From assembly GCA_000226015.1 (NCBI GenBank), contig JH154073.1, positions 108,735-130,822 of the forward strand: 22,088 nucleotides of DNA. The letters are read 5' to 3'. This stretch comes from Mnemiopsis leidyi (lineage: Eukaryota > Ctenophora > Tentaculata > Lobata > Bolinopsidae). Made by a program: the position numbers and the translations under genes. Under the pieces are notes generated by a model that made no database searches, was not told the origin of the DNA, and worked only from the letters and a program-made list of their open reading frames with translations. Below, piece by piece: positions 1 through 7,749 of this stretch. The stretch's first letter is position 1; every line of letters starts with the position of its first letter.

Positions 1-1649
1 TCTTGTGCAGTTCTTGTTGTAGACTCCTTCCAAATACGTTGAATGAAATACAGAAGACTAGGGCGTGCTGTGTGAATGTTGCTGTATGATGGTTTTACAG
101 GAGTTGGAATATATATACTCTTCTCGTGAACTAATGTCATTCTATTTTAGACAACAGGGGTTATTAAGGTGCTTTATGGGATATGCATTAAGGATAAATC
201 TCATTGTTTTGAACATTTAATATGTCGATTCTATTGACACTATTGACAGTTACGAGTGACCGAGGACACAAAAGACGTCTATAAAATGTTATGTTTGCTA
301 ATGGTGTACGAACCTTCAGTAAAAGTTATTATCCACTTTGACCTAATTTAAAACGTCTCTTAAAACAGGTATACTCTGTTTTAGTCAACTTATACAAGGG
401 GCAAAAATTTGTTTCCTTACGGTTAGCCTTATAGTCAAGCTGTGATAATACGAGATTTCAAATTTTTTTACAGGAAACACAAAACAGTAGTACACCCGGC
501 ACCCCTACAGAAAAGTGCCTCTAATTGTACCGACGGTACCTTAAATTTATGGTCTAAATTAAATTTTAGGTCGGACAAAAGCTGCTCAAGAAATTTTCGA
601 AAATTCGAAATCTTAATTCAGAATTTTGAAGTCAAGCTAAATTGAAGATCATGATAATTTTTCGATTTAGCTTCACACACTAAATTTAATCTACACCATT
701 CAAAATGTCCCTTCAACTCCAACAGAAAATAATTGAATTTAGGTCATCGTTGGGCTAAATTTTCAAATTGTTTTTCTCAAATAATTAATTTAGGATTCTA
801 AATTAGGGTCTTGATCGAAGCCTGATTAACTTTTTGATGCTAGAATCTTCCATGTGTAGATAAAAAAGTTATACATAATATTCATCTAAATAGATTAATT
901 CTGACTGTGTCTGTTTAAATCAGTGATTGATAATATCACATTCACAAAATTGTTTGCAATGCAACAATTTGATTAGAAATATTGGTTCAATACAGCTAGT
1001 CATATCGATAATCGACAAACTGACAAGTTTCCAGCAATCATTTTGAAATTATGTTTCTCTTTGCATATAACTTTATTTATCGATGTGATTCTAAAAGCGA
1101 CCATCTATTGTAGATCAGCGGAGTTAAAATCATTTACTCCAATTCAACTTACATTAATTTCAAAACTATCTTCGATATTTGCCTTTATTACCAAATCGCT
1201 TCTAGGCCATTCTATTTGTAAAAATCTTTGAAATTTTTCGCCTGCGGCGGGCATTTACTGGGTCATAAGATTTTAAATCATACCCCTGAACCCCAGTTTT
1301 GTATTCATTGAAAGACTTCCTATAAGATTGGCCTTTATTACCAAATCGCTTCCAGCAAGGTGGGTGTCGCTTCTAGCTAGGTCTGTATCAAAATCCTCAA
1401 AATTTTTCGCCTGCGGCGAACAGTCCCAGTTGCCATTTTTCTATTTCCTTCGTACAGGCAAGCTTATACATTTAAAGGCCAAGTTTATTTTGAAATATAG
1501 ATATGTGCAGAGGAGCTGTATGCAAAAATCCCCACCTTGCTGAAAGCCGGTTAGTTTCAAATTTTTGTGAATTCAGGGACAAAATATCTAAATTAAAAAA
1601 ATATTTTCGGTACCTTAAATTAGGTAAATTTTGACTTATTTGCACCCAT
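1..1649. other. Non-coding region upstream of the first visible DBT exon
   Basis: No recognisable gene. I looked for the missing first half of the DBT lipoyl domain (a GEGI-type segment ending in a split Trp codon) and did not find it. This is therefore probably intron or upstream DNA, with the 5' exons outside the window. The stretch is AT-rich, with scattered variants of AATTTAGG in both orientations between about 530 and 830, and a duplicated module at 1181-1420. The 67-residue open frame at 442-645 has no coding character that I can see. Confidence 0.5.
1181..1420. repeat. Direct repeat pair carrying a GC-rich mini-hairpin
   Basis: The 21-base segment starting GCCTTTATTACC occurs at 1181-1201 and again at 1331-1351. 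About 50 to 60 bases after each copy comes AAATTTTTCGCCTGCGGCG, at 1231-1249 and 1400-1418. The order is the same, but the second copy carries about 19 extra bases between the two blocks. The second GC block forms a perfect stem, TTCGCC-TGC-GGCGAA. This looks like two diverged copies of a short repeat. I do not recognise the family. Confidence 0.6.
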
Positions 1650-1650
1650 G

Positions 1651-1912
1651 CTACACAACACTAAACTACAGTACACTAAACTACCCTATAATACACTACA
1701 CTACACTACTCTACACTACACTACACTACACTACACTACACTACACTACACTGAACTACACTACACTCTACTAAACTACACTACACTACACTAAACTACA
1801 CTGAACTACACTTCACTACACTACACTACAGTACACTACACTCCACAATACACTACACTACACTACACTACACTACACAAGTACACTACACAACACTACA
1901 CTACACTACACA
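1651..1912. repeat. CTACA pentanucleotide tandem array
   Basis: About 260 bases of CTACA units (equivalently ACTAC or ACACT) with point variants such as CTAAA, CTGAA, CTCTA and CTCCA. It ends nine bases before the AG of the acceptor at 1920-1921. The last intron bases are therefore repeat-derived, and the usual pyrimidine tract is missing. The array should vary in length between individuals. Confidence 0.95.
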
Positions 1913-1921
1913 AACATTCAG

Positions 1922-2100
1922 GTACGTGAGTGTAGGAGATGAAGTAGCACAGTTTGATAACATCTGCGAAGTACAATCTGACAAGGCTACTGTTACAATA
2001 ACATGTAGATATGACGGTATTGTGCGTGCAGTTCACTTTGAGACTGAGGAGGTGTGTAGGGTCGGGCAGGCGTTAGTGGACATCGAAGTGTCCGACGAGG
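1922..2100 (+). CDS. DBT: DBT exon A: second half of the lipoyl domain
   Basis: The first base completes a split Trp codon (TG|G), then the exon reads YVSVGDEVAQFDNICEVQ. The lipoylated Lys lies in SDKA. The donor is GTAGGT and the exon ends one base into a Glu codon. The exon lies between a CTACA array upstream and a G/T array downstream. Confidence 0.93.
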
Positions 2101-4636
2101 GTAGGTGGTTGTGTTGTTAGTGGTTTTGTTGTTAGTTGTTTTGTTGTTAGTGGTGGTACTGTTAGTTGGTTTTGTTGTTAGGTGTTGTACTGTTAGTGGT
2201 TTTGTTGTTAGTGGTTTTGTTGTTGGTGGTTGTTTTGTTAGTGGTTTTGTTGTTAGTGGTTTTGTTGTTAGTGGTTTTGTTGTTAGTGGATGTCTTTGAT
2301 AGTTGACTTCAAACTAGTGCATTGCTAGTGCATCCCTAGTATATTTTCGCATCATGAAAAATTTTGAAAACAATTCCTGCTTAATTGACACTGGAACAGC
2401 GTCTCTCATTTCAGAAGCCGAGAACGTTCTCCCCTCCAACTCTCCTTCCGAATCGGTTCCAGTTCCTATCCAAACACAAGGTAGCGCTAGCTCAATCACC
2501 ACGCCGGGTAGAACTCCAACTACCGCTCCCCCAACTACTCCTGCTGCTGCTACTCCTGATCCTAATAGAGAGATATTGACAACACCCGCTGTACGGAAAC
2601 TAGCTGCTGATAACAAGGTTTGTACTATAGTACCATGCCATTCTTAAGGTGTGGTTCCTTCTTATGTGGACGTAGACTATAATTGTTCCTAAATGTTTTA
2701 GCTTTCAATCAACCAGATCTGATGCATCATAGAACTTTCTTTCCGGATCTATTACTAAGCTGTATTACAGGTAGATTTAGTTCTGGTTCCAGGCACGGGG
2801 AAAGGAGGTAGAATTACCAAAGACGATCTCTTAAACTTCATGTCATCCGTGTCTCCCAATGAACCAGTACCTAAGGTATGTACGATAATATATCAAATAT
2901 TTCCTATCTTTTCCATGAATAACTCGACATGTAAATAAGTGCTGACTAACTAGGGTCGTGTTGCTATAGCAACAACAACATCAACATTTACACCTGGTCA
3001 GGTTCAACAAGAACAAGTAGTCATACAAGAGCCCCCTATAGCTACTATTCCCACCGCACATTTCTGGAATTCCTCACCCACCTCACAACTTATTGGAAGT
3101 ACTCCTACTCAGCAGGAAGATACTGTTGTAGAGATAAAAGGTCGGTAAACAGTTAACGAGTGTAAATAAGTAAAGGGGGTAAGGACTGACAAATCGCCCC
3201 CTTCTGTTGAATCACACATTCAGTTGTCATATTGCTAAAGGTAAATTCATCAGAAATGTCAAGTAACAAATTCCGTTCCAGGAATAGCTAAAGTAATGGT
3301 GAGAACGATGACCGCTGCTCAAAAAGTTCCCAGATTCACCTACCATGATGAATATTCAATGGATAACATCGTCCAGTAAGAAAACCTAATCTAACTTACT
3401 TTGAACTTACTTTTTATACAATAAGTGTTAAAAGTTTAAAAGTGAGATACCATTACAGTATGGTAATCACACCCACATACATATGACGAACTATACCATC
3501 TCCACAGACTAAAACAGCTAATGAAGAAGCTAGGGAAGGAACACAAAACAAAGCTGACTTTCATGCCCCTCCTGATAAAGGCAGCCTCCCAGGCACTGAC
3601 AGAGTTTCCCATGATTAACGCCCATGTTAACGCTGACTGTACGGCAGTGACTTACAAAGCAGCTCACAATATTGGCATTGCTACTGACACTCCACATGGA
3701 CTCATGGTGCCCAACATAAAGAATGTACAGGTAGGAAACCAATATAAACTATATAAGTAACAACTAAATCAGTCAGATTTAGTGTCCCTTTTCGAACTGA
3801 TAAAAACCCACCGCTGATAGAAAACATCATGGCCCGGCCCTGTTGAACAGCTGTCTACTTACAACATTCACTCAGCAGATTTACTTACCTCATCTACTTA
3901 CCATGACCATGTATCTACTTACAATTACCACATTAAGTACTTACCGCACTATTTACAGAATCTGTCAATCCTGGACATAGCTAGTGAGCTAGAGAGACTG
4001 AAGACCCTCTCAGAAAACAACAAACTTTCCACTGATGACGTCACCGGGGGCACGTTCTCCTTATCGAACGTAGGGGCTGTTGGGGGCACGTACGCCTCTC
4101 CTATGTTAGTCGTTCCTGAGGTCTGCATTGGGGCTTTCGGCAAAATACAGGTTGGTATTGTAAAATGTACTTCTAACTAAGATCATACTTGATTAGTTAT
4201 TGCATTATAGAAAATTGTTTTGGGTTTAAGCACATCAGCTATAACTGAAAGTGACCGTTTCTAGTCTGTTCAATTGTAATTCTATTGCACACCAAATATT
4301 AAAATTCTTTATGCAGAATAACCTGTCTAGTACCTAAAAAGTCATTTAACCTAACACCCCAAACTGACCCCCCAAACCAAACTGACTAACCAACTAACTT
4401 TCTAACTGGATAGCTAACTTACTAACTAAATAAATAGCTAACTAACTAACTAACACACCCTTCTCCAGACACGACCTGCCTTCAACTCAGACGGTGAAGT
4501 TTACCCCTCCAACACGATGTGTGTCAGCTGGTCAGGTGACCACCGCGTCCTGGACGGCGCGACAGTGGCGCGCTACTCCAACACTCTCAAACGTTACTTG
4601 GAGGATCCTAACTTGCTGCTGTTCCACCTAAAGTAG
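1922..4636 (+). CDS. DBT: Branched-chain 2-oxoacid dehydrogenase complex E2 (dihydrolipoyl transacylase), 5'-partial, eight exons
   Basis: E2 core of the mitochondrial branched-chain 2-oxoacid dehydrogenase complex. It transfers branched-chain acyl groups from its lipoyl arm to CoA in leucine, isoleucine and valine breakdown. Exons are 1922-2100, 2415-2617, 2771-2875, 2954-3140, 3282-3375, 3508-3730, 3959-4150 and 4469-4636. All junctions are GT-AG and in phase, giving 449 residues after the split first codon. In order these are: second half of the lipoyl domain with the lipoyl-lysine motif SDKA; a Pro/Thr/Ala linker; the peripheral-subunit-binding domain (TTPAVRKLA to ITKDDLLNFM); a second linker; and the acyltransferase domain, with TGGTFSLSNVG and the active-site motif DHRVLDG intact. 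The family is about 480 residues long with a transit peptide, so roughly 90 N-terminal residues are missing here. I assigned DBT rather than the pyruvate or oxoglutarate E2 because of the SDKATVTITCRYDG and HNIGIATDT segments. Confidence 0.95.
2105..2290. repeat. G/T-only minisatellite with a 15-bp unit, just after a splice donor
   Basis: Imperfect tandem copies of GTTAGTGGTTTTGTT. The plus strand is almost free of C across about 185 bases. The array starts within five bases of the donor at 2101 and fills most of the 314-bp intron. The Val/Leu-rich open frame that runs through it is an artefact of the repeat. Confidence 0.93.
2415..2617 (+). CDS. DBT: DBT exon B: linker and start of the E1/E3-binding domain
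   Basis: The acceptor is CTCATTTCAG. Its AA joins the G of the previous exon to make Glu. It encodes a Ser/Pro/Thr/Ala-rich flexible linker (PTTAPPTTPAAATPDP), then REILTTPAVRKLAADNK, the first helix of the peripheral-subunit-binding domain. It ends in phase 0 at AAG before GTTTGT. Confidence 0.93.
2771..2875 (+). CDS. DBT: DBT exon C: rest of the subunit-binding domain
   Basis: 35 codons, phase 0 at both ends. VDLVLVPGTGKGGRITKDDL is the conserved second half of the binding domain. The acceptor is TATTACAG and the donor GTATGT. Confidence 0.93.
2954..3140 (+). CDS. DBT: DBT exon D: second linker
   Basis: A Thr/Gln/Pro-rich linker ending in TVVEIKG, just before the catalytic domain. The acceptor AACTAG at 2953 is the one that keeps the frame. 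The next AG, at 2969, would run into a stop after 16 codons. The donor AAAG|GTCGGT leaves phase 1, matching the next exon. This acceptor has almost no pyrimidine tract, so this boundary is the least certain in the gene. Confidence 0.82.
3282..3375 (+). CDS. DBT: DBT exon E: start of the acyltransferase domain
   Basis: Starts with GA, completing a Gly codon, then reads IAKVMVRTMTAAQKVPRF and HDEYSMDNIV. These are the conserved opening helix and strand of E2 catalytic domains. It ends CA|GTAAGA, in phase 2. Confidence 0.93.
3508..3730 (+). CDS. DBT: DBT exon F: acyltransferase core
   Basis: Begins with the A that completes Gln, then LKQLMKKLGKE, KLTFMPLLIKAASQAL and the strongly conserved AAHNIGIATDTPHGLMVPNI. 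It ends in phase 0 at CAG|GTAGGA. Confidence 0.95.
3857..3944. repeat. Cluster of five ACTTAC hexamers inside a DBT intron
   Basis: ACTTAC starts at 3857, 3883, 3896, 3917 and 3939, usually as CTACTTAC or TACTTACC. Read on the minus strand, each is GTAAGT, the 5' splice-site consensus. Read on the plus strand, each resembles a branch point. Spacing is irregular (26, 13, 21 and 22), so this is a degenerate repeat. The intron's own acceptor is 14 bases past the last copy. Confidence 0.6.
3959..4150 (+). CDS. DBT: DBT exon G: acyltransferase, CoA-side loop
   Basis: 64 codons, phase 0 at both ends. It carries LSTDDVTGGTFSLSNVGAVG, the conserved TGGTF/SN motif near the active site. It ends GAFGKIQ before GTTGGT. 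Confidence 0.95.
4386..4454. repeat. CTAAC/CTAA array upstream of the last DBT exon
   Basis: At least nine CTAAC pentamers in about 70 bases, including one perfect TACTAAC at 4420-4426. CTAAC is the animal branch-point core, so this repeat amounts to a series of potential branch points 14 to 80 bases before the acceptor at 4468. Confidence 0.8.
4469..4636 (+). CDS. DBT: DBT exon H: catalytic motif and C terminus
   Basis: 55 codons plus TAG. The sequence around GDHRVLDGA holds the catalytic His and Asp of E2 transacylases. It ends LLLFHLK, as expected for the family's C terminus. It is richer in GC than its flanks. Confidence 0.96.
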   Translation, partial: TRPAFNSDGEVYPSNTMCVSWSGDHRVLDGATVARYSNTLKRYLEDPNLLLFHLK

Positions 4637-4724
4637 AGGATGTGTTGTGTTTAATATTGTTATTTTATATCGTTAGTCGGAACATAGTGATGCAGCTAGG
4701 TGGATATAGATTGGAGTGTTTAGG

Positions 4725-4730
4725 ATTAAA
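4725..4730 (+). terminator. ATTAAA, possible DBT poly(A) signal
   Basis: Common variant hexamer, 89 bases after the DBT stop codon. The first canonical AATAAA downstream is far away, at 5896-5901. If this site is used, the DBT 3' UTR is about 100 to 120 bases. Confidence 0.35.
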
Positions 4731-4852
4731 TGTTGCTCGATACCTATCGTTACATGTTTCTCTCGACAGTAAGGATGAACTTGATATTATAACTCAGCTG
4801 ACTTGAATAGTTTTAGTACTTGCATATCCTCAATATACACGCATATCATATC

Positions 4853-4899
4853 AGTGTAATTTATTTCGGCTTTGTCGCTTACGCTGCGCCGATTACACT
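4853..4899. other. GC-rich hairpin downstream of DBT
   Basis: AGTGTAAT at 4853-4860 pairs with ATTACACT at 4892-4899. Next inward, after a six-base bulge, CGGC (4867-4870) pairs with GCCG (4888-4891), giving 12 bp in all. The loop, TTTGTCGCTTACGCTGC, is CG-rich in an otherwise AT-rich spacer. It may be a 3'-UTR or 3'-end structure, or the remnant of a small repeat. Confidence 0.5.
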
Positions 4900-5891
4900 T
4901 CTTTAATTTCTGGAAGTCCATTTTCTAACTGTAGATTTTCTTCCGACGTATCCTTTTCAACTTTTATAGTTTATACGACAATCGGAATGTGTGTATAAAC
5001 AGTAAAAGGCTTTCATTATCCGAATGCTGAATTGCTTCTTTTTAGATCATCTTGAATAGGAATTGTGAACTTTTCTCAGTATAAATACTATATATATGGA
5101 AAAGTAAATTCTTGCACTTTTGAGTAATGACTTTCTGTAGTTTTGCTTCAAAGTTTTACATATTCGTAGCTTGCTGAATCAATATGATCTGTGCTTTTGG
5201 GTTAATAATACCTTTGCTTTGGTTTAGTTTTGTTTAATCTTATCGTTCTATATTTATTTGGCGTTTTAAGATTTTAATGAATAAGTTATTAAGTGAACAT
5301 TTTGCGTTTGGATGATCTTAAAGCGTTGTTTACTCAACTTTGCTTATTAGGATTGAATGTGCATAATTCGTTTTGAGGTTATACTTTTTGTCTATAATAG
5401 ACACTCGGGATTTAAGATTTGGATCGGGGTTAATCATTTGATGAATTTTACCTTGTCCCTTAGGATTATCATCAATAAGTATTTATAATTTGGAATTGAT
5501 ACTGAGATTTGATTTGCCCCTGGTCGTATGTGTACATAATATTAGATCAGAAAATTTTGAAAATAGTTTTTGTATTGTTTGTAATTTTTTCCTTTCTGTT
5601 TTTACGGTACGTGCAATATTATTTGGATTTTCAAGGTTCTGCTCAAAGCTTTATAGATTAATTTATTACTGTTATCTACGTATTTAGAAGCAAATAACCT
5701 ACTACTTGTACTCAAAATTTATGTAAACCAAAAAAAGATTTTTTTATAAATTGAAGATTAGTTTCGCTTTTCATTTGAGTCGATATTAATTTGCCCTCAC
5801 AGTTTCTCTGAATTGAAGCAAAGACATAAATACTGTATCCAATGCTATATTTACTTCAGAAAGACACAAGTAAATAGAACTTTAAAGGAGT

Positions 5892-5899
5892 TATAAATA
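5892..5899 (+). promoter_or_regulatory. TATA-like box (TATAAATA) upstream of the phosphatidylserine synthase gene
   Basis: Read within TTATAAATAAAAAC, 82 bases before the start codon. It would place transcription start near 5920-5930. AT richness makes a chance match likely. It overlaps the AATAAA at 5896-5901. Confidence 0.3.
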
Positions 5900-5949
5900 A
5901 AAACTCAGTTCAATACAACTCAAAGTTTTTATGTAAATCTGAACTAAAC

Positions 5950-5958
5950 ATGACATAA
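5950..5958 (+). other. Two-codon upstream ORF (ATG ACA TAA)
   Basis: A minimal upstream ORF whose stop lies 22 bases before the main ATG. Its TGA (5951-5953), read in the main frame, also closes that frame upstream, which supports 5981 as the true start. It is relevant only if the transcript starts upstream of it. Confidence 0.35.
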
Positions 5959-5980
5959 ACACGCTAGCAGTGCAGGAAGG

Positions 5981-6246
5981 ATGTTGCCGGAATCAGAAAG
6001 GCCGGACCAGCAGGAGCAGATACCTACAGATGACTCCAACAGCTGGTTCTGGAAGCCCCACACCCTCACAGGTCTGGGTATATTCCTGGTAGCTATAGCT
6101 TACTTCGCTCTCTTTGAGACCAGCAGCGAGGACACCGCTCTGAACACTAAACGTGGGCTGTTCTTTGTTGGGATATCTTTCCTTTACATCGCTATGATAC
6201 ACACCAGAAACGGTCCGTTTATCAGACCTCATCCTATCTTCTGGAG
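5981..6246 (+). CDS. PTDSS2: PTDSS exon 1
   Basis: 88 codons plus AG of a split Arg. A short acidic, polar N terminus is followed by WFWKPHTLTGLG and two membrane segments, then NGPFIRPHPIFWR, the conserved PHP loop of the family. The donor is GTGAGT. Confidence 0.94.
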
Positions 6247-7749
6247 GTGAGTAGACACCTTGATTTATTGAAATTTAGTAGCTGGTTTTGTAATTGTATT
6301 TGCGCTTGACAATAACTATTTTCAAATCAAGAAGCTGTACAATTTTACAATTTTTGAGCTCCTACAAAACTGCATCGTGTTCCCATAAACCTCAGGCTGG
6401 TGTTGGGACTGTCCATGTTATACGAGCTGATTCTTATCTTCACACTGTTCCAACACGAAGATGACGTCAGAAGACTGCTGGTCTATGTCGATCCTAAACT
6501 TGGAACACCTCTCGAGGAAATGGACTATAGGTGAGTTTTAGCAACTATCTCACTACTTGCGTGACGTCATACTAGGGTTTTCGAAGTTCAAAAAGGTTAT
6601 GTCCAGTTTTATATGAAATCACCAAACACGAAGTTAAATATCGAATGTTACAAATTAAACAGTCACAAAATGCACATAAAGAAATTCATGTAAATTTGAT
6701 AAAATTGCGAAACAACTAACTCACTAGGAAACATTTCAGTTCGAATTGTAGAATATACGATCCTGAAGTAACTAACTCACTAGGAAACATTTCAGTTCGA
6801 ATTGTAGAATATACGATCCTGAAGTAACTAACTTACAAGGAAACATTTCAGTTCGAATTGTAGAATATACGATCCTGAAGTGCCTGATGATCCCTACCAC
6901 AACGTCTGGGACAAAATGGACTGGTTTGTCTTGTTTCACCTTACCGGCTGGTGGGCTAAAGGCATTGTCTTCCGGGATTACTGGATGAGCTTCGTTCTTA
7001 GCATTACCTTCGAGATTCTGGAATATTCCCTAGAACACCAGCTCCCTAACTTTGGGGAGTGTTGGTGGGACCACTGGATCTTGGACGCCGTGATCTGTAA
7101 CGGACTGGGAATCTGGCTGGGCATCAAGACTCTCGACATCCTTGAGTCCAAGACTTATGATTGGCGGGATCTGTGGTCGATACCCGGAAATCGGGGGAAA
7201 TTCCAGAGAGTTCTGAGTCAGTTCACGCCCCACAGCTGGACTAAGTTCGACTGGGGCTACACGGAGGACGTGAAGCGGTGGCTATCTGTAATCGGGATCT
7301 GCTCTGTCATCATGATATTCGAACTGAACACTTTCTACCTCAAAGCGGTACTGTGGATTCCCCCGCCCCACATTGTAAACTATTCTCGAGCGTGCGTCAT
7401 GCTGTTCATGGGAGCAGTGTCGATGCGGGAGCAGTACGAGTACATGTCAAACCCGCACTGCAAGAGGTTCGGACAACAGAGCTGGGTTGCGGTCAGTATC
7501 CTGGTGACTGAGTGCATGTTGGTCTACAAGTTCGGATATGAGACCATCTCCAAACCCTTCCCTACTCACGTCATCGCCTTTTGGGTTGTCTTTGTCGTTA
7601 TTTTCCTGGGCTGGTCATTCTGGAACTTCACGTACAAGTTACCACGGAGACGACGCACCGCGTCCGGGCGCGAAGTTAGTGAGTCGTTCGACGAACATGA
7701 ACAGAGTAGATCGTCACAAAGAAGTAGGAGTGACAAAAAGAGAAAATAG
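5981..7749 (+). CDS. PTDSS2: Phosphatidylserine synthase, PTDSS2-like, three exons, complete
   Basis: ER multi-pass enzyme that makes phosphatidylserine by swapping the head group of an existing phospholipid for serine (PE for the PSS2 type). Exons 5981-6246, 6396-6530 and 6852-7749 join in phase to 432 residues. Hydrophobic segments lie near residues 30-47, 59-73 and 90-107, with several more in exon 3. The family core, SLEHQLPNFGECWWDHWILD, is intact (about 193-212). It includes Glu188, Glu191, Asn200, Glu203, Asp207, Asp212 and Asn217, plus His163, equivalent to residues shown to be essential in PSS1. NTKRG, YVDPKLG and EYSLEHQLPNF favour PSS2; CKRFGQQSW and the KFG segment look more like PSS1. 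The tail is Arg/Ser-rich and ends in KKRK, a dilysine-type ER retrieval signal. The start is the first in-frame ATG after a stop at 5951. Human PSS2 is about 487 residues. Confidence 0.94.
6396..6530 (+). CDS. PTDSS2: PTDSS exon 2
   Basis: The first base completes Arg, then LVLGLSMLYELILIFTLF (membrane segment) and VYVDPKLGTPLEEMDY. It ends with AG of a split Ser at donor GTGAGT. It was too short to stand out as an open frame and was found by joining phases and by family similarity. Confidence 0.93.
6714..6881 (+). repeat. Three tandem copies of a 56-bp 3'-splice-site module
   Basis: Copies lie at 6714-6769, 6770-6825 and 6826-6881. The first two are identical; the third differs at two bases in the part before the acceptor. 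Each unit starts with AACTAACT (branch-point-like), has ACATTTCAG, and ends with the first 30 bases of exon 3 (encoding SNCRIYDPE). Acceptors are therefore repeated at 6739, 6795 and 6851. Because 56 is not a multiple of three, only the acceptor at 6851 continues the frame from exon 2. Using 6739 leads to TAA at 6825-6827. Using 6795 shifts the frame into a TGA early in exon 3. Confidence 0.97.
6852..7749 (+). CDS. PTDSS2: PTDSS exon 3: catalytic core and C terminus
   Basis: Starts with T, completing Ser, then SNCRIYDPEVPDDPYHNVWD. It holds the whole conserved core (FHLTGWWAK, FEILEYSLEHQLPNF, ECWWDHWILD, CNGLGIWLG), LSQFTPHSW, FELNTFYLK and the later membrane segments, and ends in the basic Arg/Ser-rich tail and TAG. 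A single 898-base exon encoding 298 of the 432 residues is large compared with its neighbours. The GC content is clearly above background. Confidence 0.95.

Larger units (their letters stand above)
4637..5980. other. Spacer between DBT and the phosphatidylserine synthase gene
   Basis: 1.34 kb, strongly AT-rich, with no coding region that I can support. It contains a possible poly(A) signal, a GC-rich hairpin, a TATA-like box and a minimal upstream ORF, all listed separately. The 65-residue frame at 5490-5687 has no coding character. Confidence 0.7.

Noticed and set aside
1231..1420. Helitron 3' end
   Set aside because: A GC hairpin is present, but no CTRR terminus or TC start could be placed around it.
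2105..2299. Val/Leu/Gly-rich open frame that looks like a membrane peptide
   Set aside because: It is the translation of the G/T minisatellite inside a DBT intron.
2314..2616. 100-codon minus-strand frame
   Set aside because: It is antisense to DBT exon B, whose Pro/Thr linker codons keep the opposite strand open.
6740..6825. Use of the duplicated 56-bp units as tandem micro-exons
   Set aside because: GTAACT after each copy could act as a donor, but the resulting introns would be under 30 bases, too short to be spliced.
1922..7749. DBT and PTDSS as a co-transcribed operon
   Set aside because: The 1.3-kb spacer, unrelated functions and lack of any trans-splice evidence make separate transcription the simpler reading.
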